The position numbers and the translations under genes are program-made. Source: Clostridia bacterium (lineage in GTDB: Bacteria > Bacillota > DSM-521 > Neomoorellales > SLTJ01). From it: a DNA stretch of 64,000 nt. Below the pieces are notes generated by a model. The model was given only the letters and a program-made list of their open reading frames with translations. It did no database searches and was not told the origin of the DNA. Below, one piece after another: positions 8,887 through 20,986 of this stretch (position 1 is the stretch's first letter; the number at the start of each line of letters is the position of its first letter). The stretch covers positions 1-64,000 of the forward strand of contig JANLFO010000004.1 of NCBI GenBank assembly GCA_024653205.1, written 5' to 3'.

Positions 8887-9480
8887 TCAGTCTTGGGCTT
8901 CGGGGGGCGGGCCCGGCCGGTCCTTCCCCGAGCCCAGGAACCTGCGCCAAGCCTCCTGAATATTCTTGCCGGCTCCTCCTTCCCACCGGATTGCTTCTGC
9001 CGCTTCTGCCCGCACGATGAGGCTCGCCGGCCCGGCGCTGCGTACCGCGTGGGCGGGCAGAATTCCTTTTCCTCTTGCCAGGGAGCGCCAGGTCCCGGGG
9101 TGCACCAGGAAATGATCGATGTTTCCCCGCTGGTCCAAGAAGTACTCCTCGGTATGGCCCCAGAAACGGCCGTCCTCGCTGATTACCTTCGAGCCCAGCA
9201 GACTTAGCGGTTGACGCACCAGCGGCGCCAGTTCCGGAGCTTCCGAGAGGCGCCTTACCGCCTCGGCGTGCTCCACGGTCACCGCGTCCTCGCCTATGCT
9301 CCGCACTGCGGCAAAGGGAATCACGCGCTGCTCCCGAAAGAACCCGCCCGCATCCAGGGCCAGCGCCACTACGGTCAGGTTCCTGGGATCCACCACCGGC
9401 AGGCGGACGCGGCCGACCTGCTGGCCGTCGGCCAGGCTCACCACCGGCAGGCCCAGGAGTCTGCGACTCCGTATGAGCAC
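8887..9480 (-). CDS. PRC-barrel domain protein
   Basis: A 197-residue soluble protein with two PRC-barrel-like halves: residues 1-75 (LLGLPVVSLADGQQVGRVRLPVVDP) and about 90-165 (LLGSKVISEDGRFWGHTEEYFLD). PRC barrels, named for the photosynthetic reaction centre H subunit and RimM, mediate protein or RNA contacts; double-barrel versions are common and uncharacterised in spore formers. GTG start at the complement of 9478-9480 with GGAGGTGGGAG upstream. It separates prs from the germination operon. The role is unknown. Confidence 0.75.
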   Translation of the reverse strand: MLIRSRRLLGLPVVSLADGQQVGRVRLPVVDPRNLTVVALALDAGGFFREQRVIPFAAVRSIGEDAVTVEHAEAVRRLSEAPELAPLVRQPLSLLGSKVISEDGRFWGHTEEYFLDQRGNIDHFLVHPGTWRSLARGKGILPAHAVRSAGPASLIVRAEAAEAIRWEGGAGKNIQEAWRRFLGSGKDRPGPPPEAQD

Positions 9481-9677
9481 GGTCTCCCACCTCCACTGGC
9501 CATATTATGCCGGCGGCGGGCAAATATGCCGCAGACGGCGAAGCAGGCGGCACGAAGGCTGGGGTATCGCCGCCTTTTCGAGGGCAGAGCTGGTTTCGCC
9601 CGAGTACCTAAAGCGCATAAGGAGACTGGCGGCCGCCTACACTAATTTCTAGCCCCACCGGAAGGCGGTACCGAGAG

Positions 9678-11255
9678 ATGGCGCCTAGGCCCCTGAAGAA
9701 GCCCCTTCCCCTCAACCCGAAGAAGAGCGAGGAAAACGGGAAGCAGCCTCCGGAGCCGGAGCTGGCTCCTGAGCTTTCGCGGAACCGGGAACTATTGGGG
9801 ACCTACCTCGGGGGCAGCGACGACGTGGTCTTTCGCCCCCTGGAGGTGGCCCGAACCCCGGTAAAGGCCCTGGCGGTGTACGCCGACGGCCTGGTGCGGC
9901 GGGAAACCATAGAGGAGCAGGTGCTGAAGCCGCTCATGCTGGAGCTGGCCATGGCCGAACCGCGCCAGACCCCGGCTTCCGGAGGGGAACTGTTGGAGTT
10001 CCTGGAGCGGCGGGTGCTGAGCGTGGGGGAGGTGCGCCGTACCGCCGGGGTCATGGAGATCGTGGTGGCGGTGCTTTCCGGGGATACGGCCTTTCTGGTG
10101 GACGGCGCCGCTGCGGCCTTGATAGTCAACACCCGCGGGTGGGCCGGCCGGGCGATAGAAGAGCCGGTGACCGAGTCCCTGGTACGTGGCCCCCGGGAGG
10201 GCTTCACCGAGACCCTGCGCACCAATACCGCCTTGCTGCGGCGCCACCTGCGCGATCCCCACCTCAGGATCCGGCAGTTCCGGTTGGGCCGCCGGGGCCA
10301 GACCGATTGCGCCCTGGCCTACCTGGAAGGGGTGGTCCGGCCGGAAGTAGTGGAAGAGGTCGGGAAGCGCCTCCAGACCATAGACATCGACTGCCTGCTG
10401 GAAACCGGCGAGGTGGAGCAGTTTATCGAGGACAGCCCCTTTTCGGTTTTTCCCCAGGTTCAGTACAGCGAACGACCGGATAAGGTGGTGGCGGGGCTCC
10501 TGGAGGGCCGGGTGGCGGTGCTGGTGGACGGGACCCCGTTTGTCATCATGGTGCCCGCGGTCTTCGGCCACTTCTTTACCAGTCCCGAAGACTACTACGA
10601 GCGCTGGGTGATCGGGTCGCTCCTGCGTTTGCTGCGCTACCTGGCCTCCTTCGTGGCCACCTTCCTGCCGGCCACCTACGTGGCCCTTACCAGCTTTCAC
10701 CCCGGTCTCTGGCCCACTCCCCTGGCTTTGGCCATTGCCGCGGGCCGCGAGGGCATACCTTTTCCTTCGGTGGTGGAGGCCCTGCTCATGGAGCTGGCCT
10801 TCGAGCTGCTGCGCGAGGCCGGGGCCCGCCTGCCCCGGCCCATCGGCGCCACCATCGGCATCGTGGGCGGCATCATCATCGGCGACGCGGCGGTGCGGTC
10901 CAAGCTGGTAAGTCCTATAATGGTGGTGGTGGTGGCCCTCACCGCCATCGCCTCCTTCACCATCCCCTCCTACAACATGGCCATCGCCTTCCGGATCCTG
11001 CGCTTTCCCATTACCCTGGCCGCGGGCGTGCTGGGGCTTTACGGGGTGGTGCTCAGTTTCATCCTGCTAAACGTGCACCTGGTCTGCCTCAAGAGCTTCG
11101 GGGTGGTCTATCTGTCCCCCCTGGTGCCCTACCGGCGCCAGGACTGGAAAGACGCCGTTTTCCGGGCGCCGCTGCGGGTGATGGTGAGCCGGCCGGTGAT
11201 GTTGCGGCCCGTCGACCGGCGGCGGCAGGTCAACCGCAAGCGGGGGGGCTGGTAG
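9678..11255 (+). CDS. gerA: Spore germination protein, GerA family (A subunit)
   Basis: A 525-residue inner spore-membrane subunit of a nutrient germinant receptor. The N-terminal roughly 300 residues are the hydrophilic GerA domain (GGSDDVVFRPLE near 38, then SVGEV, VEQFIEDSPFSVFPQVQYSERPDKV). The C-terminal part has about five transmembrane helices, including LPATYVALTSFHPGLWP and LPRPIGATIGIVGGIIIGDAAV, which are diagnostic for the family. It has a short proline/lysine-rich N-terminal tail. First gene of a gerA-gerB-gerC operon, so these three probably form one receptor. The cognate germinant cannot be told from sequence. Confidence 0.95.
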   Translation: MAPRPLKKPLPLNPKKSEENGKQPPEPELAPELSRNRELLGTYLGGSDDVVFRPLEVARTPVKALAVYADGLVRRETIEEQVLKPLMLELAMAEPRQTPASGGELLEFLERRVLSVGEVRRTAGVMEIVVAVLSGDTAFLVDGAAAALIVNTRGWAGRAIEEPVTESLVRGPREGFTETLRTNTALLRRHLRDPHLRIRQFRLGRRGQTDCALAYLEGVVRPEVVEEVGKRLQTIDIDCLLETGEVEQFIEDSPFSVFPQVQYSERPDKVVAGLLEGRVAVLVDGTPFVIMVPAVFGHFFTSPEDYYERWVIGSLLRLLRYLASFVATFLPATYVALTSFHPGLWPTPLALAIAAGREGIPFPSVVEALLMELAFELLREAGARLPRPIGATIGIVGGIIIGDAAVRSKLVSPIMVVVVALTAIASFTIPSYNMAIAFRILRFPITLAAGVLGLYGVVLSFILLNVHLVCLKSFGVVYLSPLVPYRRQDWKDAVFRAPLRVMVSRPVMLRPVDRRRQVNRKRGGW

Positions 11256-12359
11256 GTGCAGGACCGGGGTTTTGCCGATCGCATTACCGACCTGCAATTG
11301 AGCTTCCTGACCCTCTTCGTGATCATGGGGGGCAACTATCTTATCATGCCCCGCGGGGTAGTGGTGCTGGCCGGCCGCGACGGGTGGCTGGCCCTGCTGT
11401 TGGCCGGGGCAGTGATCACTCTGGCCGCCGGCTCCGTAGTCCGGCTGCAGCTGCGTTTTCCCGGCCAAACGGCGGTGAGCTACAACCGGGTATTGCTGGG
11501 TCCGGTGCTGGGCCGGATCTTAAGCCTCTGGCTCCTGGCCCACTTCACCCTCGCCGGCAGCTATCAGGTGCGCCTGCTTCTGGACAGTCTGAAACTCTAC
11601 CTGCTCCCCCATACTCCGCTGGAGGTCACCCTGGCCGCCTTGCTCTTCACCTCCGCCTACGCGGTGCGGCACGGCCTGAACATCCTGGCCCGACTCAGCG
11701 AGGTGTTCTTCCCCCTGGTGGTGGGGTTCCTGCTGGTGATCTTCCTGCTCCTGCAGGTTACCGCCGACTACCGCAACCTGCTGCCGGTGGCCGCGCAGGG
11801 GATCAAACCGCTGGCCCTGGCGGCGTTGAGCGGGGCCACGCTCTATCAGGGCTTCGGGCACCTGGTCTTTACCACGGCCTTCCTGCACCGGCCGCAGCAG
11901 GCGGTAGGGGCGGTCTGGCGGGGACTGGCACTGGTCACCGGCCTATACGCTTTTACCTACGCCGTGGCCGTTGCCGTGCTGGGGCCGGATCTGCTGGCGC
12001 ACCTGCTTTACCCGCCGCTAGACCTGACCCGGGCGCTGGACTTTCCTGCGCTGCTGTTCGAGCGGGTAGAGGTGCTGATGCTGGTGGTGTGGATGCTGGC
12101 CGCCTGCCTGGCCTTCAGCCTGGCCTTCTACCTGGTGTCCCTGGGCGCCACCCAGTTGCTGCACCTGGAAAAGCACGACCCCGTGGTATTTCTGCTTATA
12201 CCGGTCTTCTACTTCCTGGCCCGGCTCCCCGAGGACCTGGCCGCCCAGGAAGCGCTCAACCGCTTGGTACGGGTAAGCTTCGTGCTGCTGACTGTCACCT
12301 ACGCGGTAATCTTGCCGGTGACGGCCCGGCTGCGCGGCCGGGGTGGCAGCGGTGGTTAG
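11256..12359 (+). CDS. gerB: Spore germination protein, GerB family (B subunit, permease-like)
   Basis: A 367-residue polytopic membrane protein of the GerAB/amino-acid-permease type, with about ten hydrophobic segments; the first (LQLSFLTLFVIMGGNYLIMPRG) carries the substrate-channel GxN-like break. It is the subunit thought to bind the germinant. GTG 11256 begins directly after the gerA stop codon, so translation is probably coupled. Its end overlaps gerC by 17 bases. Length is normal. Confidence 0.92.
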   Translation: MQDRGFADRITDLQLSFLTLFVIMGGNYLIMPRGVVVLAGRDGWLALLLAGAVITLAAGSVVRLQLRFPGQTAVSYNRVLLGPVLGRILSLWLLAHFTLAGSYQVRLLLDSLKLYLLPHTPLEVTLAALLFTSAYAVRHGLNILARLSEVFFPLVVGFLLVIFLLLQVTADYRNLLPVAAQGIKPLALAALSGATLYQGFGHLVFTTAFLHRPQQAVGAVWRGLALVTGLYAFTYAVAVAVLGPDLLAHLLYPPLDLTRALDFPALLFERVEVLMLVVWMLAACLAFSLAFYLVSLGATQLLHLEKHDPVVFLLIPVFYFLARLPEDLAAQEALNRLVRVSFVLLTVTYAVILPVTARLRGRGGSGG

Positions 12360-13524
12360 GCGGCCGGGGCGGTGGGTGGCAGGGCTGGTGCTCGCCGGCA
12401 TTTTCCTGGGAGGCTGCTGGGATCGGCTGGAGGTGGAGCACCGGGCCTTTGTGATGGCCATCGCCGTAGATCGGGCAGAGGAGAAGCCCGGCGGGGCGGC
12501 AACCGATCCGCCCAGGCTGCGCCTGGCCTTCCAGATTGCGAATCCCAGCAAGCTCGCGGGCGGGGGGCAGGAGGCCTCGGGGAAGGGCGGCGGCACGGAG
12601 CCGGCCTTCTGGAATCTGGCCACCGTGGCCTCGGGGGTATTCCTCGGGGCGAGGGAAGTGTGTACCCGATTGGACCGCGTGCCGTACTTCGAGCACCTGC
12701 AGCTGGTTCTGGTCGGGGAGGAGCTGGCCCGCGAGGGCCTGGAGCCGGTGCTGGACTTCTTCCGGCGCAACTCCGAAATGCACGGCCGGGTGGAGGTGGC
12801 CATCGCTGCGGGAGAGGCCGGAAAGGTGCTGGAGGTGGCACCCCGGCTTCAGCCCTTGCCCGCGCTGTACCTGGCAGACGTGCTCCGCACCGGCCAGCGC
12901 CGCACCGGCCACCAGGTGGCCGCTCAGGATCTGATCCACGTGTTCTCCCGGTTGGCCTCCGGAGCGTCCATGGTGCTGCCCCGCATAGAGGCGGCCGAGA
13001 AGGAAGTGAAGGTGGCCGGGGGAGCGGTGCTGCGGCAGGGCCGCCTGGTGGGCTGGCTCGGAGAAACCGAGGCCGAAGGCTTTCGCTGGCTGCAGGGTGA
13101 GCCCCGGGGGATCATAGTGGGCGCGCGTCTGCCCGGTACGGGAGCGGTGGATGCCTTTGAGGTCTGGCACGCACGTACCCGGATCGTTCCCCAGGTAACC
13201 GGAGGCCGCGTCTCCGTAAGGGTGGTGATTCAGGCCGAGGGCGGAATCTCCGAGCACGCCGGGACCGGTTCGGTGGCGCAAGCGGCACACCTGGCAGTGG
13301 CGGAAGAAGAGGTGGGACGGACCATAGCCCGGCGGGTTCAGGCAGCACTTAGAGAGCTAAAGCGTCTGAGGGCCGATGCCGCCGGCTTCGGGCAGGAGAT
13401 AGAGAGGCACCACCCCCTTATGTGGGAGCGGCTCAAGCAACGGTGGGAAGAGGAGATTTTTCCCACCGTTCCCGTGCAGGTGGAGGCGCAGGTCCGCATA
13501 CGCCAGGTCGGTCTTTACCGCTAG
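12343..13524 (+). CDS. gerC: Spore germination lipoprotein, Ger(x)C family
   Basis: A 393-residue lipoprotein subunit of the germinant receptor. The signal ends in FLGGCWDR; the cysteine followed by W-D-R is the family hallmark. Later landmarks are the PYFEHLQLVLVGEELAREG segment (about residues 110-130) and the C-terminal QRWEEEIFPTVPVQVEAQVRI strand. GTG 12343 lies inside the 3' end of gerB. Compared with relatives, the 45-75 region holds an extra Gly/Ala-rich insertion. A hydrophobic small ORF follows. Confidence 0.92.
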   Translation: MAAVVRRPGRWVAGLVLAGIFLGGCWDRLEVEHRAFVMAIAVDRAEEKPGGAATDPPRLRLAFQIANPSKLAGGGQEASGKGGGTEPAFWNLATVASGVFLGAREVCTRLDRVPYFEHLQLVLVGEELAREGLEPVLDFFRRNSEMHGRVEVAIAAGEAGKVLEVAPRLQPLPALYLADVLRTGQRRTGHQVAAQDLIHVFSRLASGASMVLPRIEAAEKEVKVAGGAVLRQGRLVGWLGETEAEGFRWLQGEPRGIIVGARLPGTGAVDAFEVWHARTRIVPQVTGGRVSVRVVIQAEGGISEHAGTGSVAQAAHLAVAEEEVGRTIARRVQAALRELKRLRADAAGFGQEIERHHPLMWERLKQRWEEEIFPTVPVQVEAQVRIRQVGLYR

Positions 13525-13608
13525 GACGGTAAGTACGGTGTTCCGCGGTTGCCGGCTGGCGGGCTCACCGGCGCGAGAACAGCGGGGGTTTCCCCCGGGA
13601 GGGGTGCA

Positions 13609-13836
13609 ATGCTCTGGGGAGTCTTGGCGTGGCTGGAAGACAATTTTGACTGGGCCGTTACTCTGGTGGCTGCGGCTGCCGGAGCCTGGAATTTCTGGTT
13701 CGTGGGTCCGGCCCTGGCCGAGCGCGGCTTCCCGGCCGAGGCCCGCCTGGCGGCCTGGGGAGGGCTGCTCACGCTGGCCGGTTCGGTGCTGTTCTTCCTG
13801 CTGCTCCAGCTTCTGGGTTACTTCCGGCCGATGTAG
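13609..13836 (+). CDS. Small two-helix membrane protein downstream of ger operon (CLC_0170-like)
   Basis: A 75-residue protein with two hydrophobic helices (about residues 14-32 and 46-68) joined by a short charged loop containing AERGFPAEARLAAWGG. Small membrane proteins of this layout often follow ger operons in clostridia, and the loop pattern resembles the CLC_0170 family, which is my tentative placement. ATG 13609 follows GGGAGGGG; an upstream in-frame ATG at 13549 has no ribosome site. Function unknown; probably part of the germination operon. Confidence 0.6.
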   Translation: MLWGVLAWLEDNFDWAVTLVAAAAGAWNFWFVGPALAERGFPAEARLAAWGGLLTLAGSVLFFLLLQLLGYFRPM

Positions 13837-13994
13837 GGGGTTCAGGGCGGCCGCGCCCGGTCGGGACCGGCCCGGACCGCCCGGTACCCCTTGGGCGCAC
13901 CCGGTTCTGTCCGGGGCCCGGCTTCGAGGGCATAAGCCGGACCCGACCTCAGTTAGACACGGCGCGTTTGGGGTGCTGGGGCCGTTTTATGGCC

Positions 13995-14202
13995 CCGGCG
14001 GGCCTGGTTTCACCGCGTACCTGAAGCGTGCCGGGCACCGAACTCGGTGAGGGCGAGGGCGGAGGCGGGCCGGAGGCCACGGACGGCCGAAGCGGCGGGG
14101 CGCCACGGACGGCGCCTCCGCCGGGAGCCCGCCGGAGCGCGACGCTCGAGCCGTAGTTCGGTCGGCTAAGCGACCGGTACGAGGGGGAACCAGGCCCGCC
14201 GG
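13995..14202 (+). repeat. Interspersed structured repeat, type A
   Basis: A 208 bp element in the 526 bp gene-free stretch before pth. A perfect 15 bp terminal stem (CCGGCGGGCCTGGTT with its complement) encloses an inner stem ACCGAACT/AGTTCGGT and a central GCGGGC/GCCCGC stem. That stem caps two hairpins, GGCC and GGCGCC, each with loop ACGGAC. Copies at 27111, 34250, 38012 and 47151 keep the pairing while changing the bases. 13837-13994 shows only a weak hairpin around 13919-13940 and no gene. Confidence 0.85.
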
Positions 14203-14234
14203 GTCAGCCGGTACCAACTGCACGGCGGGGCTTC

Positions 14235-14263
14235 TTGGAGGCAGGGCCCGGTTGTGGTATGCT
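14235..14263 (+). promoter_or_regulatory. Probable sigma-A promoter of pth
   Basis: TTGGAG (14235-14240) and TATGCT (14258-14263) are 17 bp apart, with a TG just before the -10. They lie 100 bp upstream of the pth start and just outside the structured repeat. Confidence 0.5.
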
Positions 14264-14362
14264 TAAAGCTGCCTGAAGCTGGAGGGCCTTTGCCGGGCTG
14301 CCCTCGGCTAGAGCCGCTGGCGGCCGGCACGGGCTCTTGAGCATGCGACGGGGGAGGCAAGC

Positions 14363-14929
14363 GTGCTGCGGCTGGTCGTGGGTCTGGGCAACCCCGGCCG
14401 TCGTTACCGGCGCACCCGGCACAACCTGGGCTTTGCCGCGGTGGAGCTTCTGGCCGCGCGCCTGGGGGCCGGGTCCTGGCGCCGTGAGGGCCGGGCCGAG
14501 GTCGCGGGTCTGGTTCTGGCCGGACGGGAAATAGTCCTGGCCAAGCCGATCACCTTCATGAACCTGAGCGGCGAGGCCGTGGTCCCGCTGGTGTCCCGGC
14601 TGGGAGCGGCGCCGGAGGAGGTAGTGCTGGTCCACGACGACCTGGACTTGCCGGCGGGAAAGATCCGGGTGCGGCCGCAGGGGAGCGCCGGCGGTCACCG
14701 GGGGGTGGCATCGGTGCTGGAGTCTTTGGGCACGGACCGCGTCGGCCGGGTAAAGCTCGGAATCGGACGCCCCCCGCCGGGAGTAGATCCGGCAGACTAC
14801 GTGCTGGAGCCTCTCTCCGGGCAGGAGTGGGAGGTTTTTTCTCTGCCGTTGGAGCAGGCGTCAGACGCCCTGGAGTTCCTGCTGCGGGGCGGCTCCTGGG
14901 CAGAGGTCATGAACCGTTTTAACGGGTGA
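14363..14929 (+). CDS. pth: Peptidyl-tRNA hydrolase
   Basis: A 188-residue enzyme that frees tRNA from peptidyl-tRNA dropped by ribosomes. It has the N-terminal GLGNPGRRYRRTRHNLGF motif with the catalytic histidine near residue 20, the FMNLSG segment, DDLDLPAGKIRVR with the essential aspartate near residue 93, and GSAGGHRG. GTG 14363 follows GGGGGAGG. It lies upstream of mfd as in Bacillus (spoVC-mfd), but a transporter and a repeat now separate the two. Confidence 0.97.
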   Translation: MLRLVVGLGNPGRRYRRTRHNLGFAAVELLAARLGAGSWRREGRAEVAGLVLAGREIVLAKPITFMNLSGEAVVPLVSRLGAAPEEVVLVHDDLDLPAGKIRVRPQGSAGGHRGVASVLESLGTDRVGRVKLGIGRPPPGVDPADYVLEPLSGQEWEVFSLPLEQASDALEFLLRGGSWAEVMNRFNG

Positions 14930-15086
14930 GTGAAGCTTTGCCCCGAGACTTTTTCGGTAGGTCGGTGAGCCAGGGCCGGACGCCCAAGACGAGGGAGGGT
15001 GTAACCGGGTACAGGAAATCAGGACTCGGAGACGAAACCGGTAATCGGGGCCGGGAAGCCGGGTTGGATCGCAGGAAGGGCCGGGG

Positions 15087-16223
15087 TTGAGGGTTGCGGT
15101 GAAAACAGCTAACCGCTACGACAGGTGGGAGTGGGCGGGCGCCTTTGGCGACCTGGGTACGCTTATTCCCTTTGTGCTGGCCTATGCTAACATTGTCAAG
15201 CTGGACCCCGTGGGCATAATTTTTGTGTTCGGCGCGGCCAAGATAGCCGTGGGCCTTTACTACCGCACCCCGGTGCCCGTCCAGCCCCAGAAGCTGGTCG
15301 GCGCCGCCGCCACGGCCCAGGCAGGCGCTTTCTCGCCCGAGGCAGTGTGGGCCGCGGGGCTTTTCTCCGGGGCGGTGTGGTTGCTCCTGGGGGCAAGCGG
15401 CGCCATCGGTCTGGTGGCGCGACTGGCCCGCAAACCGGTCACTCAGGGTATCATGCTGGGATTGGGCTTCAGCTTCATGCTCGAAGGCCTGCGTTGCATG
15501 CAGGCCGACTGGCTCCTGGCAGGTGCCGGTTTTCTTCTGGCTCTGTTCCTGCTCGGCAACGGAAAGATTCCGGCCATGCTGGCACTGCTGGTTCTGGGGG
15601 TGACGTGGGGCGTCGCGGCTTCACCACCTGACTGGCAGGAGGTGGGGGCTAACGTGGGCCTGCACTTCCCCCGCCTGCTGCTTCTTCACATTGACGACCC
15701 CGCCGCAGCCCAGGGCATATTGCTCCTGGCGCTTCCCCAGTTGCCGTTGACCCTGGGCAACGCCGTCATCGGGATTGTAGCCGAGAACAATATGCTCTTT
15801 CCCCACCGGCGACTTGCCGAAAGGGAGGTGGCCATCTCTACCGGTATCATCAACCTGGTGGCGCCTTTCTGGGGAGGCGTTCCCATGTGCCACGGCGCCG
15901 GAGGCATGGCGGGTCACGTGCGCTTCGGCGCGCGAACCGGTGGAGCGCTGGTAATTCTCGGTTCCCTGCTGGTGGTGCTGGCCCTTTTCTTCGGAGGGGC
16001 CATAACCGTTCTGTTCGCCCTCTTCCCCCGAGCGATACTCGGCACGGTGCTGTTTTTTGCCGGGCTGGAACTCGCCCTTACCGCCTGGCGCCCGGGTGAA
16101 GGGCGCAGCGAGACGGGTATTGCCCTGATTACTGCGGCCTTAACCGTTTGGAATGCCGGGGTTGCTTTTGCCCTGGGCATCTTCCTGGCCTGGGCTACCG
16201 AAAAGGGTTGGATTCGGCTCTAG
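15087..16223 (+). CDS. Putative molybdate/sulfate transporter, MOT1-like
   Basis: A 378-residue protein with about ten to twelve membrane segments. The two hallmark motifs of the MOT1 branch near the SulP superfamily are present: GAFGDLGTLIPFVLAYAN (about residues 20-37) and PMCHGAGGMAGHVRFGARTGG (about 265-285). Family members import molybdate with high affinity. TTG 15087 follows AGGAAGGG; GTG 15099 is possible. It is inserted between pth and mfd, is not part of the usual block, and could supply Mo/W enzymes. The 157 bp upstream shows no riboswitch I can name. Confidence 0.85.
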   Translation: MRVAVKTANRYDRWEWAGAFGDLGTLIPFVLAYANIVKLDPVGIIFVFGAAKIAVGLYYRTPVPVQPQKLVGAAATAQAGAFSPEAVWAAGLFSGAVWLLLGASGAIGLVARLARKPVTQGIMLGLGFSFMLEGLRCMQADWLLAGAGFLLALFLLGNGKIPAMLALLVLGVTWGVAASPPDWQEVGANVGLHFPRLLLLHIDDPAAAQGILLLALPQLPLTLGNAVIGIVAENNMLFPHRRLAEREVAISTGIINLVAPFWGGVPMCHGAGGMAGHVRFGARTGGALVILGSLLVVLALFFGGAITVLFALFPRAILGTVLFFAGLELALTAWRPGEGRSETGIALITAALTVWNAGVAFALGIFLAWATEKGWIRL

Positions 16224-16300
16224 ACAAAGAAGGACGGTCGGAATTAGGATGACGCCAGACCCTCGGGTACCGGTCTGGTGGATCCCCACTTTGCCTTGCC

Positions 16301-16370
16301 GGCAGTCCTGGTTCCCCCTCGTACCGGTCGACCCGACACGCTTTAGGTACTCGGCGAAACCAGGACTGCC
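16301..16370 (-). repeat. Short deleted copy of the structured repeat (type A ends only)
   Basis: 70 bp with arms GGCAGTCCTGGTT and AACCAGGACTGCC. It keeps the outer blocks found in the copy at 27111-27314 (GTACCGGTCG on one side, CACGCTTTAGGTAC on the other) but lacks the whole middle from the inner ACCGAACT stem inward. The deletion joins the two sides close to the inner-stem border. Confidence 0.75.
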
Positions 16371-16404
16371 GCCAGGGTAAAGGATACGTCAGGCGGGCCG
16401 TTCC

Positions 16405-16433
16405 TTGACCCGTGCGTCCGGGTACACTATAAT
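16405..16433 (+). promoter_or_regulatory. Sigma-A promoter of mfd
   Basis: TTGACC (16405-16410), 17 bp, TATAAT (16428-16433). Transcription should begin near 16440, which places the TTG 16507 start downstream and excludes the longer reading frame that begins inside the promoter. Confidence 0.75.
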
Positions 16434-16506
16434 GGGGACACGACGGACGGCTTCCCCGGCGGACACGGGGTGGCGTGTGCCCATTTCTTGCCGAGGTGGT
16501 GTTTCC

Positions 16507-20100
<3,594 letters not shown>

Positions 20101-20277
20101 GTCGGCGCCAAGTGAGGCATATTTAAGGTGACATCCTTGGAGGTCCGGGGCAGAGAGGAAGCGGCAAGGCGTCGAGGTGGATAAGCAATAGAAATACGTC
20201 GCCGGGGAGAGAAAGGATAAGCCCGGACGACTTGACAAGCCCCAGTCGGTCCAGGGGTTGGATAATGGAAAAAAATG

Positions 20278-20306
20278 AATAACCGTGGGAAAGGGGCTAT
20301 ATACTA
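20278..20306 (+). promoter_or_regulatory. Putative sigma-G promoter of spoVT
   Basis: GAATA (20278-20282), 17 bp, TATACTA (20300-20306) fits the forespore sigma-G consensus (GHATR, 17-18 bp, CATNNTA) with one mismatch. In Bacillus subtilis spoVT is sigma-G dependent. It also implies that the ATG at 20310 is too close to the transcription start to be used. 20101-20277 holds no gene I can support. Confidence 0.5.
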
Positions 20307-20336
20307 ACCATGAAAAACGGAGAAAGGGAGGGCAGA

Positions 20337-20909
20337 TTGGACGTGAAGGCCACGGGTATCGTCAGGAGGATAGACGATCTCGGCCGCGTGGTGATACCCA
20401 AGGAGATCCGCCGCACCCTGCGCATCCGCGAGGGAGACCCGCTGGAGATCTTCGTGGATCGCGAAGGGGAGGTCATTCTTAAGAAGTACTCACCCATCGG
20501 CGAGTTGGGTGATTTCGCCAAGGAGTACGCGGATTCCCTGCACGAGGCCGTGGGTCACATCGCCTGTATCGCCGACCGCGACAACATCATTGCCGTGGCC
20601 GGGGCCCCAAAGAAGGAGTTTCTCAACAAACCCGTCGGTCCCGCGGTGGAGAAGGTGATGGAAGAGCGTAAACCCGTGCTGATAAACACTCCGGGCGAAC
20701 ACCTGCTGTGTAGAGACTGCGCCGTACGCGCGGAAGAGGAAGAGGGCTGCCCCTTCAGCGCCGAGGTGATCGCCCCCATCGTGGCCGAAGGCGATCCCAT
20801 AGGAGCGGTAATCCTCTGCTCTCGGGAGCCGGGGGTCAAGATGGGCGAACTGGAGCTGAAGCTGGCGGAAACCGCGGCCGGGTTCCTGGCCAAGCAGATG
20901 GAACAGTAG
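20337..20909 (+). CDS. spoVT: Stage V sporulation transcriptional regulator SpoVT
   Basis: A 190-residue forespore regulator. The N-terminus is an AbrB-type swapped-hairpin DNA-binding domain (KATGIVRRIDDLGRVVIPKEIRRTLRIREGD in two short runs), and residues about 55-185 form a GAF-like domain with a CRDC...C cysteine cluster. GGGAGGG (20326-20332) supports TTG 20337; GTG 20343, giving the usual MKATGIV start, is nearly as likely. It follows mfd as in Bacillus. Confidence 0.95.
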   Translation: MDVKATGIVRRIDDLGRVVIPKEIRRTLRIREGDPLEIFVDREGEVILKKYSPIGELGDFAKEYADSLHEAVGHIACIADRDNIIAVAGAPKKEFLNKPVGPAVEKVMEERKPVLINTPGEHLLCRDCAVRAEEEEGCPFSAEVIAPIVAEGDPIGAVILCSREPGVKMGELELKLAETAAGFLAKQMEQ

Positions 20910-20986
20910 GCGGCCCGAAGCCCCCTAGATCGGCCGTATATGCTAGAATCGAGGAGGTGGACAAATAGGGGCCGGAGGGGATCTTG

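Noticed and set aside
13995-14202. Assignment of the repeats to a named element such as HEARO/OMEGA RNA, REP or a MITE
   Set aside because: The fold is suggestive, but no associated nuclease or transposase gene, target-site duplication or known consensus could be shown.
13987-14223. Open frames inside the structured repeats with similar peptides in several copies
   Set aside because: No ribosome site or consistent start; differences between copies preserve base pairing, not codons, and the frame breaks in the copy at 47151.
16405-16506. 34-residue N-terminal extension of Mfd
   Set aside because: It begins inside the -35/-10 promoter; TTG 16507 has a proper ribosome site.
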